The notes beneath the pieces were generated by a model. That model ran no database searches. It worked only from the letters and a program-made list of their open reading frames with translations, and had not been told where the DNA came from. Shown here one piece after another: positions 24,187-36,414 of a stretch of 64,000 bases of DNA. Positions within the stretch are counted from its first letter, which is position 1; each line of letters opens with the position of its first letter. The translations under genes and the position numbers were made by a program. This DNA comes from Corynespora cassiicola (Eukaryota; Ascomycota; Dothideomycetes; Pleosporales; Corynesporascaceae): contig JAEUWY010000001.1 in the NCBI GenBank assembly GCA_022059125.1, forward strand, positions 2,294,001-2,358,000, given 5' to 3'.

Positions 24187-25906
24187 TTAATCCAACCGCG
24201 CCATCATTTGGTCCTTGGTTAAAGGCTTGAAGCTGGGGGATTCGAAATCCAGGCCACGCGAAACGAGGTTAGGGCGAATGTGCGCTGGTATCAGCTGCTG
24301 GTTGAGGTGGGGAGCAATTGACAATTCTGTAATCTGTTAGGAAAATGGACAAAGGACGCAAGCAGGGTGGGGACATACCATGATGCGTAAAGTTGAAGAG
24401 TTCGGGCAGCTCCCTGGTAGCGCCGTTGGGGTGACGCGAGTCGGGTAGACGGGTGGCGGGGTCCCTCAGTTCGTCAAAGAAGGGTTGGACCATGGCATCA
24501 ATGGCCGAAAGGCGCTGGGTAGGTGTGTACTCGAGCAACTTGGAGATGAGATCAATTGCGGTGGGCTCCGCCTTTCGGAACACCTGCAAGATTGTGAGCA
24601 TCCAGGAAAAGTTTTTTTTTTTTTGCAAGGGATCATCGGCATACCTTGTTGAACGGGTGAGGCTTAATCTGGGGGAACTTGTGCTCCATGTAGTTGGGGT
24701 TCATGGTGCGGATCTGGTCGCGTGTCGGCGTTCCCAAGACCTTGATGATCTCTACGAGTTGGTCAATGCCCGACTCGCCAGGGAACAGTGGCTGCCCAAG
24801 CATGAGCTCGGCCATTACACAACCAGTAGACCATACGTCTAAAATTAGTTAGCGAAAAGAAAATTATTACATGGGAGTGTGGACCATGACGTACCAATCT
24901 TGGTAGTGTAGTTTGTTGCTCCGAAGATCAGCTCGGGCGCCCGGTAGTACCTAGAGCAGATGTATGAGACATTGGGCTCGTTCTCGACCAGGATCTTCGC
25001 GCTGCCAAAATCGCACAGCTTCAGCACACCTGTTGAAGGGTCGAGCAGCAAATTCTGCGGCTTGATGTCTCGGTGGCAGATGCCCTGAGAGTGGATGTAG
25101 GCCAGCGAGCGGAAGAGCTGGTAAATGTACAGCTTGACCTCCAGGATGGGCATGACGGTCTTCATCTTGTTAAAGTAGCGCGAGGCGCGATATACGGTCT
25201 CGGGGACATATTCGAGCACGAGATTAAGGTATACTTCGTCCTTCTGTGGCTGAAACCGTTAGCTACACGACAAGCCCGCGACAGGTCGGGGGGAGAAGGG
25301 GGGGGGGATAAAAGGGAGACGGGCAAGGAGAGGGGGGGAGACACGTACACGCTCGCCATTGTTGTAGAAGAAGGCCTTGAGCTCGACAATGTTGGGGTGG
25401 CGGACTATGCGCATGATCTGCAGTTCGCGATTCTGGGACGAGTCAGCGTGGTGTTGCGGCTACGGGTGCAGAGCGGGTCACATGCACGGGCTTACCTTGA
25501 AGCGCTTGTCCTGGAGCACCCGCTTGATGGCGGCATCCTCCCCGCTGGGCGACAGCTTGGTCTGGAAGACGACGCCAAAGGAGCCGTTGCCCACAATCTT
25601 GCACTGCGTGTATGCCAGGTCCTTGTACTCGCCCGTCTCGCCATCCTGGACTTTTTCGCGGATCACCTCTGCGTGTCTGTTAGCCATGAACTGTGCGGTG
25701 GAAGTGGGCGTGGGCGTGGGCGCGGCGGGCTGGGGATGGGGATGGGGAGCAGCTGGAGTGGTAGCGGCAGCGGCAGCGGCAACAGGAGCAGGAGCAGGGG
25801 CAGCGAGCGGTGCGGGGCGCACAGCAGGAGGGGGCCGAGGGGACGTCGGGGAGAGCTCACCACCCATCCTCAGAGACGAGAAGGCCGATGGCCGGTTCTG
25901 GGACAT
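24187..25906 (-). CDS. gsk3: Glycogen synthase kinase 3 (GSK3) Ser/Thr kinase
   Basis: Fungal GSK3, a CMGC kinase acting in growth, stress and metabolic signalling. Seven exons: 25861-25906, 25496-25668, 25349-25432, 24895-25243, 24645-24838, 24379-24583 and 24187-24326, giving 396 residues. Visible motifs are GNGSFG (42-47), the ATP lysine Lys64, HRDIKPQN with Asp160, DFG at 179-181 and the activation-loop tyrosine Tyr195 in [13 protein letters not shown]. The C-terminus ends ...KDQMMARLD, as usual in filamentous fungi. Splicing at the first intron creates [16 protein letters not shown], the expected family N-terminus. That intron is 192 nt, a multiple of three, without a stop in frame, so retention would insert 64 Ala/Pro-rich residues. 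Intron three is 105 bp with a G-rich plus-strand tract. Confidence 0.95.
25669..25860 (-). other. GSK3 intron 1, exitron-like (3n length, no stop)
   Basis: The donor GTGAGC and acceptor ACGCAG, with a CTAAC branch site 11 bp before the acceptor, make this a normal intron. It is also fully open in the gene's reading frame and encodes a low-complexity Ala/Pro/Thr-rich peptide. Retained transcripts would yield a longer kinase. Confidence 0.75.
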
Positions 25907-26913
25907 GTTTTGTCGGGGGTCACGGAAGGGGTCCGCCAAGCGCGCGGATTGCTATCGAGAGTAGGGAGGGCTGTAGTTGAGCAGGTCGTGGGAGGAGCGG
26001 CGGGTCTTTGAGAGGAGGTCCGTAGTGGGCAGCGTGGGCTCGGGGTCTTGAAGAGGAGTGTGGTGGTGGTGGGTGCGCGGTGGTGCGATCGCGTGTGGCG
26101 CCGGTGATGGTGGTCGGAGGACAGCAGGTGGTGAGGTTTTCGTCACGGAAGCTGGGCGGGTCAAATGATGCTCTGTTGAGAGGGCGGTGGCAGGTGTGGC
26201 TTGGTCGCTAAGGAGGCAGGCAACACGGGTCGTGGCCGGGGCGGGTGACGGTGCGGAGGGGGTGCACGGCGAGTGAAGAAGGGCAGAGTAGTAATTGACG
26301 TCGAGAAGTGGAGCGGGAGTGAAATGGAAGCAGAGCAGAAGAGAAGCGGGTGAATGATGATGGAAGTGTGCTTGGGTCTTCAGGGCGGGGCACAGGCTTA
26401 GTTCGAGAGGGCCGTACTCGTGACCACCGCGGACCACAATGGATTGTCTTTCCAGCCGTCAGCGCCTCGACCAGCGTTTCCGGGTCTGGGCCGGGCAGCC
26501 TTTTGGAAGCAGCGTGGCAGCGTGGCAGCGCAGCGCACCGGGGCTCGGGCCTGGGCTCGGGCGGGCGTGCAGGGCGGGACGGGCGGCGCGAGGGGAGGGG
26601 AGGGGAGGGAGGGGGTGGTGTGGATGGGGGAGGAGCAGGAGGGAGGAGAGGGGCGAGGAGAGGAGGCACCGGGCGAGGCAGCGGCGGAGGACGACGCAAA
26701 GGCAGCGCAGAGCAGACGGGCAGCGGAGACAAACTGGCAGACGGGCAGGCTGGCAGACGGAGGAGCAGCGGGCTGTGGGGGGGGGGGAGGGGGCTCGCAC
26801 AGCTCGCGCACAGCAATGCACACGCGCCCGCGCTGGTCGTCGTCTGGCAGGCCGGGCGGAGTCTGGCAGAGCACCACCAGCACCAGCAACACGTCGAAGC
26901 CGGTCGCACACGG

Positions 26914-26946
26914 GGCTCCCAGGGCTCCCAGGGCTCCCAGGGGCCC
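26914..26946. repeat. Tandem repeat, unit about 10 bp (GGGCTCCCA)
   Basis: GGCTCCCA-type units repeat about three to four times in direct succession inside the GC-rich region upstream of GSK3. Confidence 0.75.
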
Positions 26947-27360
26947 CGGGGACGGCGCCCAGAGACAGCGCGCCAGAGACAGCGGCCCTCAGCACCCAAC
27001 GTGCGCGGCGGTCCCCAGGGCTTCATGTCTGCACCGGCCTACTCGTATCCACAGCCTTCGCCGTTCACGTGCCGTGCCCTTCACCACCAGACCCAGAAAA
27101 AAACCGCCCCAAACCCAGCTGCCGGGGCCCAGTGACGACGGTCCAAATGGCGCGCGGTGGCCGGCGCGTGGCTTGGGACCTTCATCGTCCGAAAAGCGCA
27201 CTCCAATAAAACGGCGTGCATTCGCGTTTGACGTCCTCGCGCCGCCGTGACCGACCGCCCGCCCACTGGCGACTGGCGATGCACCTCGTCACTTGCATTG
27301 CTGGCCCTGGCCGCCCCCCCGCTGGCCCCGCTGGCCCTGGTGGTCCTGGTGGCCGTGATG

Positions 27361-27389
27361 GCCTGCCCTGCCTGCCCTGCCTGCCCTAG
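27361..27389. repeat. Tandem repeat, unit GCCTGCCCT, about 3 copies
   Basis: Consecutive copies of CCTGCCCTG occur in the GC-rich stretch; they follow a run of GCTGGCCC/CTGGTGG-like units from 27300. Confidence 0.75.
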
Positions 27390-28120
27390 TGAGTGAGAGA
27401 GCGAGCAGCGCGACGGAGAGTAAGAGACAGGCAGGCCTCAAGACTCACGCGGGCTGCTCAGTCAATGCGCTCAACAACGACACATGCGGCCACACACACC
27501 ACGCCCGCGCACCACGGCTGCGCCTGAGCAGCAGCCTGGCCGAGCAATCACAGCATGGCCTGTATTTGCACGACAGCCCCGTCAATCAAAGCAGCCGCCG
27601 CCTCGTTCTCGTCTCGTCATAATTTCTGTGGTCCTGGCCCACCTTCGAACACCAGCTGACACCTCTGCATTTGCTCTGCTGCCGCCGCCTTGGAAACCCC
27701 TCCTTGCCCGCACCTAGCTGCCTCCTGCTCTCCGAAAGCGTGTTCCTGGACAGGCCCTCCCTGTCTGCCCTCGAAACTGCGGAGCCTCTGGTGCCTCGCT
27801 CCGCCGTGCGGTTCCCACTTGCCTCATGGCTGCCAGCGCATCCACAAGCCTCTGTGCCTGAGCAGCAAGCGACCGTGGGCGTCTAAACGGCGCCGGCTGG
27901 CGAGCCCCGGCAAGCCGGAATGAACCACAGCTCGGTGGGCGTCGCACAGAGGAACTCAGATGCTGCAGCCCTTAGCACGGATCGAGTCAAACGTGCAGAC
28001 AGCCGACATAGCTCCCCCGGCTATCATGGCAAAAGCCCGCCACTCGTACAGTCGTTGCTTGCTGAGTCGCCGTCGCTGCCACGGCCTGCCACTGCCTGCC
28101 CTCCACCCCTCGCCCCAACC

Positions 28121-28180
28121 TGTCCCAGCCTGTCCCAGCCTGTCCCAGCCTGTCCCAAGCCGCCCCAAGCCGCCCCAGTA
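28121..28180. repeat. Tandem repeat, unit TGTCCCAGCC, about 4 copies plus 2 variants
   Basis: Three exact copies and one variant of a 10-bp unit are followed by two CGCCCCAAGC-like units. There are no spacers, so it is a minisatellite rather than a CRISPR-like array. Confidence 0.85.
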
Positions 28181-31100
28181 GTCCCAGCTGCAATGACCTC
28201 ACTCCCGCGTTGCACAGCACGTGCCGCCGTGCGAGCCAGCCCGCCTCCCACCAGGCCCGCGATGCGTGCTCGCCGTGCTCGCCATGCCCGCCGCAATTGC
28301 CCTCCCGCTGCAGCCCGCCCATTGCGAGCACGCTGAAACGCTTTGCATGGCCGTCGCCAAGCGGGAATACATGCTGAGCCCGCCCGTTCATACGTCAACC
28401 TGCAGCCCGTGTGCAGCCCAACCCGCCAGCAGAGCTCCGCGGCTGCGGGCTAGCGTCTCACGTGACCCACACGCTAGACGGCTCGGTGGGCTGACGGCCT
28501 TATGGTGCCTTCATGCCCTATTTTCCCACCCCTACCTCCCCTCCCCCTCTGGACACAGCACAACGTGCAGCTCCTATCTTTAGGCGAGCTGGATCAGATC
28601 GAACTGCGGAGAATATCCACTACACCAGGTGCAGCCTTGCTCTCTCCGCGGTGCTACCGACCCTCCCAGCTGCTCCAGACGGCCGATCTCTCTCAATTCA
28701 CCCTGCTGCGTGTGCCAAGGCCCTCCATGTCACCTGCAGCAGACGCCCCTCCCGCTCTCAATATTCGCTAGCCTCACTCTCCGCCGCCCTGATTCGCGCG
28801 GAAATGCTCCCTCTGAACCTTAAAAACTCCATCACAGAGTCCGTCTCTCGCTTCAGCCCTGTGGAGGTGCGCTTGCCTTCCCTACTCAGCCGCGTTACAC
28901 CGTGCACAAGGATCGAGATACTCGACAGCATGAAAAATATGCACACGGCATTTTGTCCCACGCCCGGGGCAATCTTGGTCGCGCTCGAACTTGTTCGGAT
29001 GTCATCCCACCGCCTCTGGCCTTGACAAAGTACCACACCACAGGAACGCCCTGGAGGTCATTTTTGCTCTGGCCTTGGTCCTTCAATGTGTGTCAAATTG
29101 AAATATATGGTGCTAATGCCGTACTCCGGTCTACATACGATTACCGACTTCGGCCGGAACACCACGACGCTTGTTTACAGGTGTCAGCTGTTGCGTGTAA
29201 CTCGATATTGTTCACTGTGGCGCGAGCTTGTTGCTTTGCATAGCACTCCAAGCTTCACCGTCAGACTGACAGTTGCCCTCGCTGCCAATATAGGCCCTGC
29301 TCCACCGCGATCTTCTCCAGACTAAAATGCACCGGCCAGTGACCCAATCGGTACACTGCTTCCGACGCCAATAACCGACCGTGTGGAACTGCCTAAGAAA
29401 AGAGGGACGTCCTCTCCCGGTTTTGGTCTACTGGCCGTCCTTATTACTCGCGAACCTCTGGCTCCTCGCCCTTCACTCTTGCAGCTAAGCAACGTGCGGC
29501 GGGAATCAAGCCTTTCTGCGCACTACTCCCCAGCTGCAGCAGCAATGTTTGGTTGGTGGAGCTTTCTGCCGACGAATGCTCAAGCAAGGAGGCAGGCTTC
29601 ATGTACCCTCGCTCCTCCATCATCGGTGAGACTGAGGCATGGTTTCACGGGTTTTCGTACATGGGCTGCTAACATACTCTGGGTAGACTATAGTCGTTCG
29701 AATGCCAGCTACCGGCCGCACTGGTATTAGTACGCGCTTCTCCTGTTGCACTGCGCCGGACTCGTTGCAGTTCCGAACCGCGTCGTCTCCGCCAATTCCC
29801 CATGGAGCACGGCGGGGGTCTTCAAGCTAGAATAAGGGGCCATCGTCTCCTTTGCAATGTTGGCCTCATTCCGTGTCGCACAGACATCGTCCTTCAGCAT
29901 TCCCTGAAGCCTAGCCTCACCTAATAACCGGGCCGGCGCTGCATTCCAACCGCAAGCAGCCAATGTAGACCTTCGGACTAGCATCCTTCCTCCGAGACCT
30001 TCCACTCACCTGCCACCTACGTGCTGTGTCGCCAGTGGCCCATGTCTCATCGAGGCACGGGAAATCTTACTTTCCATGCATTTCTCCATGCGCAAGCAGT
30101 AACGGCCATGTTCTCAACAAAACCATCTCGAAACCAAAAATCCTCAGGTTAAGAGGGTGTCCCAACGTGGTGGCAAGCTATTGGGGGGCCGGGCCGACCC
30201 GGATTGATGTCTTTGGTGGGTTCAGGCTCAACCGTCCTGTCGTCCTCTCCCAGATTCTGGCGACGACCCCGACACAAAGATCAGGTCCTTCACAGAGATG
30301 CATCTATCTTGAGGTTTCAGTTTTACACCGCACCACAGTTTTGGCAGAATTGCCGCCTCGACGATCATCTCCATGCTCGGATTGAGCCCTGCATGATATG
30401 CTGCCCAACAAACTCCGCAGTGGACAAATCATCCCCGCCATTGCTTGGGTTGAACAACAGCCACATATGCTGCCTAGAGCCTAGCACTTAGTATCCGGCG
30501 CCAGGGAAAAAAATCATGCTACTTGGGCGGTGAAGATTCCTCCAAGAAAATCTTGAGAAAGTTTCCACTAATGCAAGCCATTCACAGATACCATTGTTGA
30601 GAGCGATGCTGTGTTACTTCACTATAGGTGTTACTGACCATGTACCTGTAGACTACACTACGTGTTTGAGTTTGCAGAATATGTAAAAGAGCCTAGGTGA
30701 ATGTGCTTTTTGCAAAGAATGGTACCTTTGATGACAAACATGCAAGCTTAAAGTAAGCTTAATCTTTCCGACATTGACCTTCCGTGTCTTTCCTTCCCAC
30801 ATGGCATGGAAAGAATCGAGACCATGTCGATCTGGAAGGACAGCAAGAAAAATTTGTCTTGTGAAGGTGGACTTGCAACGTAGCACGTCTCTTAGGCCCC
30901 AGCCGTTGATATCATTGTCCAAGAAGAAGGACTATTCAAAGATGGTCCGCCTCAGCCCCCGTCTCACGAATAAACAATTGCTACGTGGAAAAGTATTCTA
31001 AACATTCGAGTCCCAACGTCTTCGATGAAGGGACGTCGAATTGCCACGTGCTTAGCCTCAGATACCGACATATGGATCGGATCCACTTTAGGGCAAACGG

Positions 31101-32596
31101 TCACCGGTAAGGTCTCCGTCCAAGGTCTGTTGGGCCCAAAGCAAAAAAAAACGCGCTCGGCAATACCGGTGAACCAGTGTCACGCCACCAAAAAGCAAGC
31201 GACTACAATGCTGTGCAGCACTTGCGCATTGCAAATCACTTTCTTGTTATTTTCCTACGTGGTCGCATCAGGCGGTGGCGTCGTCTCAGAGCAGCGCAAT
31301 ACCGCCTTGAAGCCCAAGATTGGCTCACGACCATCTGGTTTTTTGCCATGCCTTGCCTTGCACCTTGCCTTGCAAAAATATGTGGCAGCTGAGAAAACAA
31401 AAGGGATCTGGCCGATCGATCGGAGCGCGTCTTGCCCTGGTGATCTTCATGGTCTTGCGTTTCGCTTTTCGGCCCTGTGTAGATAGACCACGAATTTGGC
31501 AATGTTTTACCACTTCACCACCACTGTCGCCGCCGCCGCCGCCGCTGCCATCATCGCCATCCGCACAGAGTAGTATCTCGCCGCACTTGCTCGCTCAAGC
31601 CGTCTTTGCTATACACGGCTAGATATCCGTTCAAGCAAAGTAAGACGGAAGCACTATGCACCTCCCCGCCCCTCCCCCAAGAACCCCTCTGCAACGGAAC
31701 CAAGCCCAACCCACCACTCTGGCTCAGCCCGCATCTCTGCATCCGAAGTACCGCCAGAACAAACACACATGCACCCTATCCCCTTCGAGAAACCGCACAC
31801 AAGATCACTCTGCACAAAATGACTTTTTTTTCTAAAAAAAAAAACCCAAAACTTTTTATTTCTCCTCGTCTATGGGAATCGGAGTCTTGAGAGAACTATA
31901 ACCACCCCCCCTGGTCCCGGTCCCGCCACCACCCACAACCATGCGTCTAGAACCTCGACAAGGGAAACTAAGAATGAATGAAGAAACAAAATATAGATGA
32001 TAAAAAAAAGGGGGAGGGAGTGCGGTGAGCACTTGCTCCTTGACTGAGTCTGGCCTGGCCGCGTAAGCCCAACCGCGCTCTCGCCGTCGTCGTCACCCAT
32101 TGCATCTCAAAACCCTCACGCGTGGCCCCGACAAGGTAGACGAGCGGGACAAGCGCGGCCCCAGGCTAAGTCGCGACTAGAAAAAGCCCACGAGGTCAGA
32201 GCGGCCCTGCCGGGATTCTGAGAAATTGATGGCAATTGTGAGATTTGAAGACGAGAAGAGGGAAAAGAAACAGGTGACCACGCAAAACGCCGCGTAATGA
32301 GACCATGACCGTTTTTCGTTGGTTTCCCGTCCTATTGCCCCTCCCCCCCCCCCTCCCCCAAGCCCACGCCCCCCTCTCTCTCCCAACCCCCCCGATATCG
32401 TGTCCGAAAGCGTATTTCATAATCCTTACCCAATCTTCCTGCCCTTCTTGCCTCGCCTTGGGCCTTGCCGCCCCGTGCCGCACCGCAGAGGCGGGTTCCC
32501 GCTGCTACTGGGCAACTTCGCACAACGCTATCTACATACCGGCCGGTTCCTTGTATGTACACCGTACGCATGCTATCTCCCCGCTCGCTCACTAGC

Positions 32597-34655
32597 TCAT
32601 TCATACTCGGCCCTCACCTTCTTGGCCCTGCGCTTGTTGGCCTTGAAGTGCTTCTTGCTATTCGTCTTCAGCTCCGCGGGGTCGATGTTGCGCTCAAGCG
32701 CCGTCACCGTCTTGAGCTTGCGGCCAGTGAGCTGCTTGCCCTGCTCGCTGTACTGGTGATGGAACGGCTGGCTAACGTGGCCCACGCCCTGGCCAGGGCC
32801 GAAGAACCTCTTATCGAGCCGTGTTGACTTTTCGCCCGTGACTGGGGCCCCGGTCATGGGCAGCATATCCAAGTCTTCATCCATGAGGGATGGGTCCTCG
32901 GTGCCGGCGACGGATGAGGCAGTGTCAGCGACGGCGGTGAGATGGGCACGGCGCTTGGCGGGGAGATGGTTGACGTCGTAAAGCTCGCGGTTGAAGTGTC
33001 TAGGGTTGAGAGGCGGATCCACCGGTGGCGGGTGGCAGAACAGCAGTTTGCCCTTGACGTAATCCTTCAGGATGTAGCGTGCTGCTCGCGACTCGTCTGG
33101 CTGACCCAAGCCCTGGGTTGAGAAACCGCGGGCTATAGCATAAGCGCGTAGAATTTCTTCTGCTGTAGGCGTTCCGGTGCCACCCTCTTCAAGGGGCCGG
33201 ACCTGGATCTTCATACCATAAATGGCTTCGAGGAAAGATTGTGGGATGCGCTGAGCTACCAAGCCTGCGGGACCGGTGTACTCACGTAGCTGGTCGATGG
33301 GCAGCACACCGGAGCACACGAGCTCAGCCTTTGTGGTAGCAAAGTTGGGGAATACAAGACCGGGACAATCGCAAAGGATGACTTGATCGCTGAGGTGAAT
33401 GGTCTGGAAGTGCTTGGTTTTACCTGGAGTGGCAGAGACAGACACCTTCTTTGCGCCGATGAGGGCGTTGATGGTGGATGATTTACCAACGTTGGGGTAT
33501 CCGACCAGACCAATCTGTGTCTTTCGGGGTGCACTATCTGGTCCAGTGTCAACATCAGGAGCATGCTCCAAGAACAAAGCCTCCAGATCGTCCGTGGTCA
33601 ATATGCGTGTCCGTTCTTCCTCTTCTGTGAGTGCAATTCCTTTGCCCTTGACTCCGACAGTTTCTTCATCGACCCACTGCTCCTTTTCTTCTTGCTTGTC
33701 TTGGATATCAATCTTTTGAGCTTCCTTAGCCAACTCATCTCCCTCTGAATCGATTTCCTCCTCCACATCATCATCTTCCAGTGATACATCAGACTCGCTG
33801 TCCTCTGCAAGATCTCTTGCCTCGTTCATTTCTTTGGCCAACTCTGCAGAGAAAAACTTGTAGTTGATTCCAGCCTGGTGGAAATAATCGGCCCATGCCT
33901 GTCGCTGCTCCAGCGTCATCATATCGGCCTTGTTCACGAGAAGCAGGTTGTTCTTCTTCGGATCGACTTCCTTGACGTAAACCTCCAGGTCCTCAGATCG
34001 GAAAAGCAGTGGGTTGCGAGCGTCGACAATCTGCACGACAAGATCCGACCTCTCGATAACTCGCCACAGCTGCCTCCAGACTTCAATATTGCGCTCAAAC
34101 GGAGTCATGAGAAGATCGTTGTTCTCCTGCAACTCAGCCAGTCCTCTCCGCCACTGCAACAAAGACTCTCTCTCGCGCACATCGAGCTGCTGCGGTGTGG
34201 TCTTCTCGTCCCAGTGTGGTCGTCGGGGGACGGACAGACGGTTCTTGTTTTCTTTGTGTTTGCGCACAGTGGCGCGCTCGTCAGCTGCTGATAGCAGATA
34301 CGGGTTCCTCTGGTCCCTGTGAATGATCTTGACGTTGTTCATCCGCTCGGCCGTAAAGTCGGTTCCAGCCAGTTCTGCAGTGGAAAGGAATTCATCGAGG
34401 GCGGCTTGTTCGGTGACGGAGCGCATTTTCACCCACGACGCCTCTTTCGTCGGGTTCGTGATGTACTGAACGGCGTCAGATGCTGCATATGTTTGCGACT
34501 CATTCTAGACTCACCCTCTCTCCATTCTGGCCGGTTCGCTCGATACCTTGCTGAAAGTTGCCTTTGCGCATGTCGGAACCCTTTCCCTTCCCGAACCTGT
34601 CGTTCATCAGGCTGTTGCCCAGCCCGACGCTCTTCTTGGATTTTGCGAGCACCAT
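32597..34655 (-). CDS. LSG1: LSG1 large-subunit GTPase
   Basis: Cytoplasmic circularly permuted GTPase that releases the export adaptor Nmd3 from pre-60S ribosomal subunits. Exons 34515-34655 and 32597-34441 (73-bp intron) give 661 residues. The junction restores GERASWVKMRSVTEQAALDEFLS, a family signature. The permuted motif order is visible: G4 NKAD at about 217-220 comes before G1 GYPNVGKSS at 361-369 and G3 DCPG at 405-408. A long acidic insertion (about 260-300) separates G4 from G1, as in yeast. The C-terminus is Lys/Arg-rich (KHFKANKRRAKKVR), suiting rRNA binding. It is divergent from LTV1. Confidence 0.95.
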
Positions 34656-34891
34656 TTTTGCGGTTTGCAGTGGTGTTGGCTGTGTGTGGTGGTGTTTTCG
34701 GTGTCCCAGGAGGGGTTGAAGTTGAAAAAGATCGAGGACCCTGCCCCACGTCATTCACCCTCGCCTAATTTTTTTGGGCTGTGAGAGCCGCGACCTTTTG
34801 TCAGCCATTTCCCTCCACTTCCACCACGCCGGAAAACAGCGAGCCTACCACCGCCTATTGCCGCTCAAATCTCAGATTACCAACCGCCAAC
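34656..34891. promoter_or_regulatory. 236-bp bidirectional promoter of LSG1 and LTV1
   Basis: The two start codons face away from each other across this short interval. It contains an AATTTTTTT run near 34767-34775 resembling the A/T-rich element often seen near ribosome-biogenesis genes, and an ACGTCA at about 34748. No clear PAC-type GATGAG box was seen. Confidence 0.6.
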
Positions 34892-36414
34892 ATGCCGCGC
34901 CGGAAGTTCATGTAAGCCTCTTGCGCTGGGAATTTGTCCTGAGCACCCCACTAACCCCCCGCAGAGACAAGAAAAATGCGATCAACTATCGCCTCGTCAG
35001 TCGTGCCCAAAATGACCCCCGGATTCACGATCCCGATGCGCCGGACATGGTCTTCGCCGAAGTCAACGCGCCAAACATGCGCCAGGGTGACGAGCCCGCC
35101 GGAAGCTCCGGCGCCTCGCAATATTCAGCATACTCTGCAGCGTCGGGGCGGAGCAAGATCAAGTCGCGGGGGGATTTAGAGGATGAATTCGGCATCAGAG
35201 TCCGGAAGAATGAGGGCGAAGCTGCCAACCATGGCATCTTCTACGACGACACAGAATACGATTACATGCAGCACATGCGAGATTTAGGCTCGGGTGGCGG
35301 AGAAGCATTCTGGGTTGAGGCTCCTGCGGAGAAGAAGAAGGGGAAGAAAAAAATGGACCTCGCAGACATGTTGCGAGAGTCGTCTTTGAACGACCGCCAA
35401 AGCGACGCTGGTCTCAGTATGAGCAGCAGCATCAGTAGGAGTGCTAGTGATGTTTTTGGAGAGGACTTGGCGCCCTCTGAGTTTGTGAGGAAGACTACAT
35501 ATCAAGACCAGCAGAACATTCCAGACGCTATTGCTGGCTTCCAGCCTGACATGGACCCGAGACTGAGGGAGGTCTTGGAGGCTTTGGACGACGAGGCGTA
35601 TGTGGATGACGAAGAAGATCTGTTTGCCGAACTGCAACAAGATGGGTTTGAAGTAGATCAGAGGGAGTGGGAGGCCACTCAACGCTTCTACCACGATGTC
35701 AACTCAGAAGAACGCTATCTCGACGAAGAAGACGAAGGCTGGGAGACAGATGACACCATCAAGGCATCTTCCCCGAAGAACAAGTCTAAGGCACCGGCCG
35801 AGTCATCGGATCCCAACTCATTGCCCGCCCCTGATGCTGCTCCAGCGCCTGCTGAGGAGGGCCATATGGACTACCTTGAGGAATTCAAGAAATTCAAGAA
35901 CGATGTCAAGGCAGCCAAGGCTCCCAAACCCGCCGCACCATCAGACATGCAATCCTCCATCATGACGGGCGCATCGGCCCTTACCGCCGGTGGCCGCAAG
36001 AAGAAGAGAAAGGGTGCCATGACATCCACCTCTGGCTACAGCATGTCCTCGTCTGCTCTCCACCGCACAGAAGGCCTCACCCTCCTGGACCAGCGCTTTG
36101 ACAAGATCGAGGAAGAGTATGCCGCAGAGGACTTCCCCGACGACGCATCGATGGTATCGGGTATGAGCAAGATGTCCAGCTTCAGCAAAATGTCTGGAAT
36201 GACGGGCATGTCTGGCATGTCTGGCATGAGCGAGGCGCCGCAGCTGCGCTCCGACTTTGACAGCATCATGGATGACTTTTTGGGCTCTCACTCGATGGCA
36301 GGCAAGCGCCGTGTCAAGAAGGGTAAGCAGATGACGGGCTTGGAGCAGCTCGATGAGATCCGGTCTGGCCTAGGGCCTGCGCGGGTGAGCAGACCGAAGA
36401 CGCAAAAGGCATAA
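34892..36414 (+). CDS. LTV1: LTV1 40S ribosome-biogenesis factor
   Basis: Assembly factor that binds pre-40S subunits and must be released before final maturation. A 20-bp first exon (34892-34911) joins 34965-36414 across a 53-bp intron, giving [20 protein letters not shown], the standard LTV1 start, and 489 residues in total. Other family elements are [15 protein letters not shown], the acidic EEDLFAELQ, and [15 protein letters not shown]. Residues about 400-432 form a Ser/Gly/Met-rich low-complexity stretch with tandem SGM units. The tail is basic. It lacks enzymatic motifs, as expected. Confidence 0.95.

Larger units (their letters stand above)
25907..32596. other. 6.7-kb gene-poor region rich in low-complexity DNA
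   Basis: No convincing gene was found between the divergent or tandem starts and ends of GSK3 and LSG1. From 25950 to about 28500 the DNA is GC-rich with strand-biased purine/pyrimidine tracts and tandem short repeats; this produces long spurious open frames in several phases at once. From 28500 to 32590 base composition is more balanced and frames are short. Part of the left side is probably the 5' leader and promoter of GSK3. Confidence 0.55.

Noticed and set aside
26208..27135. Long overlapping open frames on both strands (up to about 270 codons)
   Set aside because: They arise in several phases at once in GC-rich low-complexity DNA, with Pro/Arg/Ser/Gly-dominated translations and no family motif.
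28121..28180. Array of 10-bp direct repeats
   Set aside because: Units abut without spacers, so it is a minisatellite; CRISPR arrays are also not expected in a fungal nuclear genome.
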